Shown here: one piece after another, positions 57,309-64,000 of the stretch
Numbering within the stretch: the stretch's first letter is position 1
How the letters are laid out: each line of letters opens with the position of its first letter
DNA from: an uncultured Prevotellaceae bacterium
GTDB lineage: Bacteria > Bacteroidota > Bacteroidia > Bacteroidales > Bacteroidaceae
DNA: 64,000 nucleotides
Assembly: GCA_900318795.1 (NCBI GenBank)
Contig: ONLU01000005.1
Span: 1-64,000 of the forward strand
Direction of reading: 5' to 3'
Program-made: the position numbers and the translations under genes
Notes under the pieces: model-generated
Told to the model about the DNA's origin: nothing
The model's database searches: none
What the model saw: only the letters and a program-made list of their open reading frames with translations

Positions 57309-58255
57309 GGTGGATAGACTTTTTACGTGGTATCTCGATGATACTCATTCTCGTATTCCATACAGAAGTGTATTACAAAGAATACGACGTGACACCCTAT
57401 TATATCTATACCACCAATGCTATCGTGCTGTTCTATTTCATTTCCGGCTATCTGTTCTATCGACAGGGTGAATTAGACTATATGAAGAAGATACTATCGA
57501 TTGTCAGGTCGTTGGTCATTCCCTATTTCATATTCACTACATTAATAGCAGTTCCAAAAGCACTGTTGAGACAGGAGAGTATAGATTGGACTGAAACAGT
57601 TTCCAATATTCTTAGCGGAAGAGCCTCGTGGTTCATAGCGGCATTGATCATAGGAGAAGTATTTTTCACAACTCTATTGTTGATAAAACGTCGAAAAACT
57701 CTATGGTTATCCATTGCTGCTGCTTGCCTGATAACCTACTATATTGTCCCATTTAATCAACATAATTATTGGCAGTGGCAGGACGCTCTGTTAGCAGTCA
57801 CTTTCCTTTATACAGGCTACCTCTACCACCAGTACAAAGACTTTTTCCACACTATCAACAAGCCATTATATTCATCATTACTTCTATTGATTCTTATCTT
57901 GATAAAAGTATATGAATATCATGTTGATCTGCCTATGCGGAATATTGCCATAGAGAGTGCTCCATTATTCTTGGCTGACGCTATGGTCTGGCTCTTATTA
58001 GTTGTTTCAATGATCAACTATATTCCACACGTCAGAATGATAGAATGGACTGGCCGTCATTGTATTGTCTACTATTTCTTAGCAGGTGGATGCCCTTTAA
58101 TAATTTCAATCCTTTTGAATAAAGCTGGATGCCATTACGACGGCTATTGGTATCGCTATGTCATTGCACTCATCTTGGTATATGCGCTGGCTACCGTTCT
58201 TACCTGGCTCATCTACAAATATGTTCCATTTATAACAGGGAGACATCATGAATAA
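57296..58255 (+). CDS. Membrane acyltransferase (acyltransferase-3 family)
   Basis: A 319-residue protein with about ten membrane helices. The N-terminal WIDFLRGISMILILVFHTEVYY contains the Arg (FLRG) and His (VFH) typical of acyltransferase-3 (O-acetyltransferase, OafA/NodX-like) proteins, and FYFISGYLFYRQG is the second conserved helix. These enzymes move acetyl or other acyl groups across the inner membrane onto sugars of O-antigen, LPS or peptidoglycan. It overlaps the preceding gene by 13 bp and the next one by 8 bp. Confidence 0.85.
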   Translation: MERVGWIDFLRGISMILILVFHTEVYYKEYDVTPYYIYTTNAIVLFYFISGYLFYRQGELDYMKKILSIVRSLVIPYFIFTTLIAVPKALLRQESIDWTETVSNILSGRASWFIAALIIGEVFFTTLLLIKRRKTLWLSIAAACLITYYIVPFNQHNYWQWQDALLAVTFLYTGYLYHQYKDFFHTINKPLYSSLLLLILILIKVYEYHVDLPMRNIAIESAPLFLADAMVWLLLVVSMINYIPHVRMIEWTGRHCIVYYFLAGGCPLIISILLNKAGCHYDGYWYRYVIALILVYALATVLTWLIYKYVPFITGRHHE

Positions 58256-59255
58256 AGAGACGAGTATTATACTGAAGGGTGTAGCCATCTTAATGATGTT
58301 GTTTTACCATCTTTTTAACAGAACAGAGATCAACGAACTCTGCTCTCCATTGATCATGATAGGAGATACTCCCCTTGTTCACTATCTTTCACAAGCATGC
58401 CATCCTGTTCCTTTCTTCTTGATATTAAGTGGTTATGGACTGACCTATCTCTATAGGCACAACAGACTTGGCATTCTATCGGAAAGTCGTCGGATTCTTA
58501 AACTCTATATTCATTATTGGATAGTGCTGCTCATCTTCATGCCCATTGCCTATTGTCTCTATCCAACAATGTACAAGTATGATATACTGCATATCATAGG
58601 AAATATTACAGCAATAAGGTGTAACTATAATGGCGAGGTATGGTTTTTGTTTCCCTATGCCATCATTTGTCTGACAGCATATCCTATTATCAACTATCTC
58701 TTTCAACTCAATGGAAAAGTAAAAATATTCTTTACTATCATTGTCTATATCATTCTCTTTTTGACAGCAAAATATATGAGTTTCTGTCTCTCCGACAACC
58801 TGATCATCAATATTATTCAACAACAATTCATCTATTACGTTATCTTGCTGTTTTATTTTGCTTTAGGCTTATTGCTATACAGACTGTCAGAAAAAAAGAT
58901 GTTATCCCCATTTCATAATCAGAACGTCTGCATCATGTTAATTATGTGTCTGATTATCATCAAAAGTATGTTTAAAGTAACCATAGCTGATGGAATTTAT
59001 GCTCTGTTGTTCATTATCCTTTTCTTGAATATTCCCCTTCATAAATATATAGCCAAAATGCTTCACACGATAGGCCGCCGCTCCATGCCCATGTGGATGA
59101 CTCATACTTTTTTCTGCGCCTATTTGTTTCCTGACTTTATCTATGGATTTAATTATCCGATTCTCATCTTTATAGTACTCGTCATAGTTAGTTACCTAAC
59201 TGCCATTCCCATCATGTGGATAGGTAAAAGAATCATTAATACTATTAAATTATGA
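58248..59255 (+). CDS. Second membrane acyltransferase-3-like protein
   Basis: A 335-residue polytopic protein: ILKGVAILMMLFYHLFNRTEI carries the K-G/His pattern of acyltransferase-3 enzymes, and PVPFFLILSGYGLTYLYRHNR the second motif. About ten helices are predicted, and base composition is visibly AT-richer than in the first half of the window. It probably modifies an envelope glycan together with the overlapping upstream acyltransferase (8 bp) and precedes the cotH gene with a 4-bp overlap. Confidence 0.8.
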   Translation: MNKETSIILKGVAILMMLFYHLFNRTEINELCSPLIMIGDTPLVHYLSQACHPVPFFLILSGYGLTYLYRHNRLGILSESRRILKLYIHYWIVLLIFMPIAYCLYPTMYKYDILHIIGNITAIRCNYNGEVWFLFPYAIICLTAYPIINYLFQLNGKVKIFFTIIVYIILFLTAKYMSFCLSDNLIINIIQQQFIYYVILLFYFALGLLLYRLSEKKMLSPFHNQNVCIMLIMCLIIIKSMFKVTIADGIYALLFIILFLNIPLHKYIAKMLHTIGRRSMPMWMTHTFFCAYLFPDFIYGFNYPILIFIVLVIVSYLTAIPIMWIGKRIINTIKL

Positions 59256-60637
59256 GACTATTTCTCCTGGTATTCTTTTCTCTTGTACAGACTGTTGTTT
59301 ATGCACAACAATCATTGCCAGTTGTCAAATTAACAGGCAATTTTGGTTATGATTACCAAGAGGGTACTGTCAGCATCATTTATCCTGATGGTTCCTCTGA
59401 CAACAATCTCTCTGCACGCATCAAGTGGCGTGGAGGAACAACTAATACTGAAGAAAAACATAAACGTAACTATAAGATTAAATTCTCTGAAGACCATAGT
59501 TTCTTTGGACTCCGTAATGATAACAACTGGATACTGGATGCAGGACAGGCTGACGTATTCAGACTGAGAAATAGAATAGCCACTGAATTATGGAATGATT
59601 TTGCAACTAAGCCATATTATATTAACGAACAACCTAAGGCACTTTCAGGTGTGAGAGGTGAAGTAGTCGAAGTATATTTGAATGACGAATACAGAGGTAT
59701 ATACTGTTTCACAGAGTGTATGGATCGTAAGCAGTTAAAACTGAAAAAGTTTGATCAGGATGGTACTATTCATGGAACGCTTTGGAAATCTACTGGCTTT
59801 GGTTCTTCATTGATGAACACTTTACCCGAGAGTTATGATAACAATCAGCCTATGATGGATGTTTTTGAAGCCAAATATCCTGAATTAGACGACTTACCAC
59901 AAACTGACTATAGTACACTTTGGAATGCTATCAAATTTGTCATCAATAGCAATGATGATGACTTCTCAAATTATGTAGATGAATACTTCGATTTACCTGT
60001 CATACAGGACTATTACTTATTTATCAACATACTTGGTGCCATTGATAATACAGGTAAAAACATGTATTGGGCCGTCTATGATAAACAAAAAGATAAGAAG
60101 ATAACACCAGCTGTATGGGATTTAGACTTGACTGTGGGTTGTTCCACTTTACTACAATATAGCGAAGAGTTCATATCACCAGAATATCCTTTATTAGATC
60201 CCTTTTACCTAGTTACCAGATTAAAACAGACAGATTATAATCATTTTAATCAAAAGGTTTCTGAACGTTACAAAGCATTACGAAAGACTGACTTCAATCC
60301 AGATAACCTTTATTCTCGTTACGAATCATACTATAACATCCTAAAACAAAGTGGTGCTGCTGAAAGAGAAGAACAAAGATGGTCTGGCGACAGTGATGTT
60401 TATGGGTATGAAATTAATTTTGAAAAAGAATTAGAGTATATCAAGAACTGGATTAACAGACGTATCGCGTTTTTGGATAAACATTTTCAATATGAAGATG
60501 ATACATTCATTTCCAATACTACATATCAATCTGATAATCCAAATATATATTCATTGTTTGGACAAAGAATTAACAATCTGAATCAATGTAAAAGTAATAT
60601 TTATATCATCAATAGAAAAAAGGTATTTATCAAGTAA
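59252..60637 (+). CDS. Exported CotH-kinase-family protein with T9SS-type C-terminus
   Basis: A 461-residue protein with signal peptide MRLFLLVFFSLVQTVVYA. CotH motifs are visible: KWRGGTTNTEEKHKRNYKIKFSE (Lys for ATP binding), NNWILDAGQADVFRLRNRIATELWND, NDEYRGIYCFTECMDRKQLKL, and TPAVWDLDLTVG with the metal-binding DxD. CotH proteins are atypical protein kinases that phosphorylate secreted or spore-coat proteins. The end, NIYSLFGQRINNLNQCKSNIYIINRKKVFIK, resembles the short sorting domain used in Prevotella for type IX secretion. It is the last gene of the leuS-to-cotH chain and is AT-rich. Confidence 0.85.
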   Translation: MRLFLLVFFSLVQTVVYAQQSLPVVKLTGNFGYDYQEGTVSIIYPDGSSDNNLSARIKWRGGTTNTEEKHKRNYKIKFSEDHSFFGLRNDNNWILDAGQADVFRLRNRIATELWNDFATKPYYINEQPKALSGVRGEVVEVYLNDEYRGIYCFTECMDRKQLKLKKFDQDGTIHGTLWKSTGFGSSLMNTLPESYDNNQPMMDVFEAKYPELDDLPQTDYSTLWNAIKFVINSNDDDFSNYVDEYFDLPVIQDYYLFINILGAIDNTGKNMYWAVYDKQKDKKITPAVWDLDLTVGCSTLLQYSEEFISPEYPLLDPFYLVTRLKQTDYNHFNQKVSERYKALRKTDFNPDNLYSRYESYYNILKQSGAAEREEQRWSGDSDVYGYEINFEKELEYIKNWINRRIAFLDKHFQYEDDTFISNTTYQSDNPNIYSLFGQRINNLNQCKSNIYIINRKKVFIK

Positions 60638-60671
60638 AAGAATGCTGGAGCTTAGCTCAACTCCAGCATTC
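60636..60671 (-). terminator. nadA terminator that includes the stop codon
   Basis: A perfect 11-bp stem (60640-60650 with 60661-60671) and a 10-base loop. The nadA stop codon (60652-60654) sits in the loop, and on the reverse strand the stem is followed by TTTT. The forward strand lacks a good U-tract, so cotH may rely on other signals. Confidence 0.75.
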
Positions 60672-61641
60672 GTTCTATGGGCTTGACGGCATCTTTAGCT
60701 ATTGCAGGGTCTACTTCCACGTTAGGCCATTCGTATTTCAGACAGTTGTAAATCTTAAGCAGAGTGTTCATCTTCATATACTGGCACTCGTTACAGCTGC
60801 ATTCCAGGCCGCTCTCGCTGATTTCCGGAGGCACAGGGATAAATTGCTTGTCAGGACAAGTTCGTTGCATCTCGTGCAAAATACCGGCCTCTGTAGCCAC
60901 TATAAACTGCTTTTTATCGCTCTGCTGGGCATAGTCCAGCATCGTAGCCGTGCTTCCTTTGACTTCTGCAACAGCCAAAACGGGACCTTTGCACTCCAGA
61001 TGAGCCATCACAATGGCATCAGGATATTGCTTCTTAAGCTCTATAATCTTGCTTACCGAGAAACGTTCGTGAACATGACAGCCACCATTCCACAACAACA
61101 TCTGACGACCGGTTACCTCATTGATATAGTTGCCCAGGTTATAGTCAGGACCAAAGATGAGCTTGGCGTCTTTGGGTAACTGGTCGACTACTTTCTTGGC
61201 ATTGCCACTGGTGACAACGACATCAGTCAGTGCCTTCACAGCTGCTGTGGTATTGACATAGCTGACTACCTGATAGCCTGGATGTTCTTCCTTATACTGA
61301 CGAAGATCGTCAGCCTTGCAGGAGTCAGCCAGACTGCAACCGGCATTCAGGTCCGGACAAAGCACCGTCTTGTCAGGAGAAAGCAGCTTACAGGTTTCAG
61401 CCATGAAGTGTACGCCACACATCACCATCATCTTGGCATCAGTCTCTGCAGCCTTGCGAGCCAAAGCCAATGAGTCGCCTACAAAGTCTGCTATGTCTTG
61501 TATATCGCCTATCGTATAATAGTGTGCCAGAATAATGGCATCTTTCTCCTTACACATACGACGAATTTCAGCTTTCAGATCGGTACCTTCTGCTACGGGT
61601 TCGTCTATGAATCCCTGTTCTTTCCACTCAGTTTTCAACAT
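60652..61641 (-). CDS. nadA: Quinolinate synthase A
   Basis: A 329-residue enzyme with start at 61641 (MLKTEWKEQGFIDEPVAEGTDLKAEI). Conserved parts are AIILAHYYTIGDIQDIADFVGDSLALARKA, VMCGVHFMAETCKLLSPDKTVLCP (first cluster Cys), YVNTTAAVKALTDVVVTSGNA, LLWNGGCHVHERF, and the C-terminal LECSCNECQYMKMNT with further cluster cysteines. It condenses iminoaspartate with dihydroxyacetone phosphate using a [4Fe-4S] cluster to make quinolinate for NAD. The frame runs 47 codons further upstream, but that stretch is Lys/Asn-rich and not NadA-like. No nadB or nadC lies adjacent. Confidence 0.95.
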   Translation of the reverse strand: MLKTEWKEQGFIDEPVAEGTDLKAEIRRMCKEKDAIILAHYYTIGDIQDIADFVGDSLALARKAAETDAKMMVMCGVHFMAETCKLLSPDKTVLCPDLNAGCSLADSCKADDLRQYKEEHPGYQVVSYVNTTAAVKALTDVVVTSGNAKKVVDQLPKDAKLIFGPDYNLGNYINEVTGRQMLLWNGGCHVHERFSVSKIIELKKQYPDAIVMAHLECKGPVLAVAEVKGSTATMLDYAQQSDKKQFIVATEAGILHEMQRTCPDKQFIPVPPEISESGLECSCNECQYMKMNTLLKIYNCLKYEWPNVEVDPAIAKDAVKPIERMLELS

Positions 61642-61826
61642 CGCAATATTATTATTTTTCTTTTTTTTATTTTTTCTTTCAAAGAGAAATGATGAGGATG
61701 ATATGGCGTTGATAAGTGCAAAACTTCTTTTGGTTTTTCTTGCCAGATTGGTTATACACTCGTGATTTTTCGTTTTCAACATCCAGTGTGAATAGTTTCT
61801 TATTGATTTTTAGTCTGATAAGTATT

Positions 61827-62000
61827 TTATCCACAATTCTCTTTTCTGGTGCAAAATTAATAAGTTTATATCTTTTTTCATCAAAAAAACGTGGAAAACT
61901 TGCTGATACCCCTGTATTTTATGCCTAAAATCCACAATCGGGTAGGGTAGCAATGGGATATTCCGGGATTATTCACAAGTTATTAACAGGGTTATCCACA
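61827..62000. other. DnaA-box cluster in an AT-rich divergent intergenic region (candidate oriC)
   Basis: Two perfect DnaA boxes TTATCCACA lie at 61827-61835 and 61992-62000. A TTATTCACA at 61969-61977 (fits TTATNCACA) and a TTATTAACA at 61980-61988 lie between them. The last three are in the same orientation and spaced 11 and 12 bp apart, as in DnaA filament sites. The surrounding 61642-62060 interval has no gene; it is AT-rich, contains a possible nadA promoter (TAATTTTG, 61859-61852, reverse strand), and separates the divergent nadA and trmH genes. Confidence 0.55.
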
Positions 62001-62006
62001 CAAAAT

Positions 62007-62041
62007 AATTGAGAATTGAGAATTGAAAATTGAAAATTATG
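62007..62041. repeat. Period-7 repeat directly upstream of the trmH promoter
   Basis: Five 7-base units, AATTGAG twice, AATTGAA twice and AATTATG, end 2 bp before the -7 element of trmH and begin 6 bp after the last DnaA box. The array occupies the -33 position of that promoter. Confidence 0.85.
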
Positions 62042-62043
62042 AT

Positions 62044-62051
62044 TACCTTTG
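62044..62051 (+). promoter_or_regulatory. trmH promoter -7 element (near-leaderless)
   Basis: TACCTTTG ends 9 bp before the ATG at 62061. The -33 region is replaced by heptad repeats with no TTTG. Confidence 0.55.
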
Positions 62052-62060
62052 TACCCATAT

Positions 62061-62603
62061 ATGAGAAAGGTTCGAACTGTAGAAATGAAACGCCTCACTG
62101 TTGAGGAGTATCGTGAGGCAGAAAAGCTGCCTTTGACTGTTGTCTTGGACGATGTCCGCTCCATGTACAATATCGGTAGTGTGTTCCGTACTTGCGATAC
62201 ATTCAGGGTAGAGTCGTTATATCTGTGTGGTATTTGCCAGACACCACCCTCTACTGAAATTCATAAGACGGCACTCGGTGCTGAGGATAGTGTCAACTGG
62301 AAATACTTCCATACGGCTTTGGATGCTGTGGACGAACTCAAAAAACAGGGCTACACGGTGTTTTCAGTCGAGCAGGTGGAACATAGTACCAAACTGCAGA
62401 CGTTCGAGCCCCAGCGGGGCCAGAAATACGCCGTAGTGCTTGGAAACGAAGTGAAAGGCGTCCACCAGGAAGTGGTAGACGCCTCAAACGGCTGTCTGGA
62501 GATTCCTCAGCTGGGTACCAAGCACTCTATGAATGTCTCTGTCACGGCAGGCATTATTATCTATAAGTTTGCCGAGACGCTCATTCTTCGTCACCAGTTG
62601 TAA
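62061..62603 (+). CDS. SpoU/TrmH-family RNA 2'-O-methyltransferase
   Basis: A 180-residue SPOUT enzyme starting at 62061 (MRKVRTVEMKRLTVEEYREAEKLPLTVVLDDVRSMYNIGSVFRTCDTF). The three SpoU motifs are present: NIGSVFRTCD (catalytic Arg), VVLGNEVKGV, and IPQLGTKHSMNVSVTAGIIIY, which form the trefoil-knot S-adenosylmethionine site. It lacks an extra RNA-binding domain. It methylates a ribose in tRNA or rRNA; which one cannot be told. The 3' end overlaps the convergent DUF6078 gene by 13 bp. Confidence 0.92.
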   Translation: MRKVRTVEMKRLTVEEYREAEKLPLTVVLDDVRSMYNIGSVFRTCDTFRVESLYLCGICQTPPSTEIHKTALGAEDSVNWKYFHTALDAVDELKKQGYTVFSVEQVEHSTKLQTFEPQRGQKYAVVLGNEVKGVHQEVVDASNGCLEIPQLGTKHSMNVSVTAGIIIYKFAETLILRHQL

Positions 62604-63040
62604 TCGTCCACATAACTGTCGAAGTCAACCTTTGCTGTCCATCCTTTGTCACGGAAGAGCTGGCGGATATGTTCCTGCAGGGATGGCGGAATCAGTCGCG
62701 AACCGTTTTTATACTCATAGTAGTAGGTGCGGTTGCTCTTGTTGATGACTCCATATTTCACGGCATCCTGCACGCTTTTGGGCATGTCGTCGTTGAACAT
62801 GTTCTTCATTCCTTTTGCAAAGCGAACTTTCTCGTCCTTGCGATACATCGGACAATCAGATGTAGCCACATGCTGATAGTTCGGATTGACGCAGCTATAG
62901 GTACATGCCGAACTGGGCACATGCTGTCCTACCTGCCATCTCAGGCAATGTTCGTGCAACGGACACTGCTGTTCATGACATACAATATAGCCTTCGTTGG
63001 CTTTCTTCATCAGTAGTTCTGTTTTCATCATCTTGATCAA
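62591..63040 (-). CDS. DUF6078-like cysteine-rich protein
   Basis: A 149-residue soluble protein. The N-terminal half is cysteine/histidine-rich (CHEQQCPLHEHCLRW, then ACTYSCVNPNYQHVATSDCPMYRKDEKVRFAKGM), suggesting a zinc- or cluster-binding module. The C-terminal half (MPKSVQDAVKYGVINKSNRTYYYEYKNGSRLIPPSLQEHIRQLFRDKGW) is a small helical domain. I recall such proteins as DUF6078 of Bacteroidota, and the function is unknown. Starts at 63040, 63031 or 63028 are all possible. It lies 151 bp downstream of the vapE-like gene, separated by a repeat-rich spacer. Confidence 0.7.
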   Translation of the reverse strand: MIKMMKTELLMKKANEGYIVCHEQQCPLHEHCLRWQVGQHVPSSACTYSCVNPNYQHVATSDCPMYRKDEKVRFAKGMKNMFNDDMPKSVQDAVKYGVINKSNRTYYYEYKNGSRLIPPSLQEHIRQLFRDKGWTAKVDFDSYVDDYNW

Positions 63041-63052
63041 TCAATTGTTTTA

Positions 63053-63177
63053 GTTCCTGAAAAATATTTTTTTTCGATTTTACCCTCCCTTCCTCCCGTC
63101 ACCCCTCTGAAAGACCGATGTACAAAGGGTTTCAGGAACGGGAGGGATCATCATTCTCCCTCCCGTCTCCCTCCCGT
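63053..63177. repeat. Nested inverted and direct repeats between the DUF6078 and vapE-like genes
   Basis: A 10-bp inverted repeat (63053-63062 with 63130-63139) is followed by a perfect 10-bp hairpin (63138-63147 with 63157-63166). The right arm of that hairpin is part of two identical 11-bp units, CTCCCTCCCGT, at 63156-63166 and 63167-63177. Related CTCCCGT words occur near 63090. No gene is seen in 63041-63191. Confidence 0.75.
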
Positions 63178-63191
63178 CAAGGGTCCCTGGC

Positions 63192-64000
63192 TCATGCAGC
63201 CTTCAGCGGAACGGCTTTATAGTAGGCCACATGGCTGTGCTCTTTGCGTTCGTATTCAAGACTTACGAGTGCACGTCCCAGTTCTACTTTCGCCTTTGTC
63301 GTGATGGTGACATGAGGATACTCGTTGCGGATAATCTCCAGCATCTGCGTGGTGTTCAGCGATTTCACGTTTTCACCATCCTTGGGCTTGCGGAAGCAGG
63401 CTTTCACCATCTCTGTGATGTCTTTCTGCTGCATGTAGTTCAGGTTCATCTGCTGAATACGGGTAACCTCTTGGTTGTTGAACCAATAGGGGGCATTCAA
63501 CGTGCGGATTTCGTACAACACCTGGGCATACAACTGCTCGTAGTCAATGTCGCCAGTATTGTCAATCAGCTGACCTTTGGGAATAGTCAGGCAGATGTAG
63601 CGACGCGAGCCTGTTGCATCCGTCAGAGGGTGCGGATTGTTGGTAGTCGAGACAAACGATGCATAGCGGGGACGGTCATCCTGGGCTTTGCCAAAGATAG
63701 GTCGTCCGTTCACCTTATTCTTAGACAGGGTTTGTTTCAAGGTTGCATGCTGACTGGGACGGATAGCCTCCAGTTCGTCCAGGTTCACCAGCAGATTGTT
63801 CGTCAGCGCCATCTCCTTATCGAACTTGTTCGAAAGGTTCAGGTGGTCCAGATAGTACTCACGAAGCTCACAGGGCAGCAGTCTGCGCAGGAAGGTGGTC
63901 TTGCCACACCCTTGAGCACCTATCAGTACGGGCACTACCTCGTTGCCGTGCATGGTGTCCATCTGCAACCAGTGGGCTACCGTTGAACGAAGCCAGACAG
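63192..64000 (-). CDS. VapE/VirE-type P-loop ATPase with DUF3874 C-terminus, 5' end outside window
   Basis: The frame is open to the right edge, so the N-terminus is missing; about 269 codons are visible. The Walker A is GAQGCGKTT near the start of the visible part, and LLVNLDELEAI is the Walker B. YASFVSTTNNPHPLTDATGSRRYICL contains sensor-like Asn and Arg residues of superfamily-3-type helicases. The last ~80 residues (VKSLNTTQMLEIIRNEYP, then VELGRALVSLEYERK) match DUF3874. VapE-type proteins are encoded in many Bacteroidota genomes in clusters with HU-like and small DNA-binding genes and in phage or satellite elements, where they resemble replication ATPases. Its host role is unknown. Confidence 0.85.
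   Translation of the reverse strand, partial: VWLRSTVAHWLQMDTMHGNEVVPVLIGAQGCGKTTFLRRLLPCELREYYLDHLNLSNKFDKEMALTNNLLVNLDELEAIRPSQHATLKQTLSKNKVNGRPIFGKAQDDRPRYASFVSTTNNPHPLTDATGSRRYICLTIPKGQLIDNTGDIDYEQLYAQVLYEIRTLNAPYWFNNQEVTRIQQMNLNYMQQKDITEMVKACFRKPKDGENVKSLNTTQMLEIIRNEYPHVTITTKAKVELGRALVSLEYERKEHSHVAYYKAVPLKAA

Noticed and set aside
61642..61782. N-terminal extension of nadA by 47 codons
   Set aside because: The translation is Lys/Asn/Ser-rich and unrelated to NadA; the start at 61641 gives the normal family N-terminus.

Overview
The window looks like a chromosome segment of a Prevotellaceae member (Prevotella/Xylanibacter-type, phylum Bacteroidota). Four things point there. Promoters follow the Bacteroidota pattern TTTG-N19/20-TAnnTTTG. 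There is a xylanase cluster whose gene order (pentoside symporter, GH10, GH43) matches the xynD-xynA-xynB genes described in Prevotella bryantii. Type IX secretion is present (a PorZ-like protein and a CotH protein with a sorting-type C-terminus). Finally, the families DUF3826, DUF4254, DUF6078 and VapE/DUF3874 are typical of the group. About 50 protein genes are supported. I saw no rRNA, tRNA or CRISPR array.

Layout. 1-3.3 kb: 3' part of a thioredoxin-fold gene, then a reverse pair encoding a membrane protein and a winged-helix regulator. 3.3-13.6 kb: a glycan-degradation block with a DUF3826 protein, a uronidase-like hydrolase, a 1307-residue GH43-like/GH2/malectin enzyme and a LacZ-type GH2. 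13.6-14.4 kb: a scar-like region with a long inverted repeat, a 36-bp palindrome and the truncated start of an HU-like gene. 14.4-24.2 kb: GH13 amylase, Nudix hydrolase, two SASA-type esterases, an alpha/beta esterase, a TlpA-like lipoprotein without catalytic cysteines, a short ComEC and a HAD phosphatase. 24.4-28.4 kb: the xylan operon, ending in a translationally coupled sigma factor. 28.4-35.4 kb: a reverse six-gene chain (GH3-like synthetase, Ig-like lipoprotein, DUF3108, PD-(D/E)XK nuclease, ABC ATPase, CobD-like enzyme). 35.5-39.4 kb: acpP-fabF-rnc and pdxB. 39.8-49.5 kb: DUF4254/GT9/rubredoxin, serpin, a sigma factor with a membrane-anchored beta-barrel partner, ychF-lgt, and mutS. 49.8-60.6 kb: leuS, a yitT-rdgB fusion, porZ, a glycosyltransferase-like membrane protein, two acyltransferases and cotH, all overlapping or abutting. 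60.6-64 kb: nadA, an AT-rich intergenic region with phased DnaA boxes, trmH, a DUF6078 gene and the 3' part of a vapE-like gene.

How it fits together. Secreted esterases and xylanase would deacetylate and cut xylan, the GPH symporter would import xylo-oligosaccharides, and a cytoplasmic GH43 would finish them. The 4-13.6 kb block probably strips decorated hemicellulose or pectin side chains, and the GH13 enzyme handles alpha-glucans. The rest is largely core metabolism (lipid, PLP, NAD, DNA repair, translation) and envelope biogenesis.

The items most worth follow-up are: the DnaA-box cluster at 61.8-62.0 kb (candidate oriC); a family of period-7 repeats at six places, three of them inside coding sequence; the YitT-RdgB fusion that sits one base from a normal stop/start overlap; the sigma/anti-sigma-like/beta-barrel pair; two thioredoxin-fold proteins that both lack the CXXC motif; and the HU-gene remnant beside a repeat-palindrome structure. 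All family calls rest on reading motifs by eye, and no database search was run.
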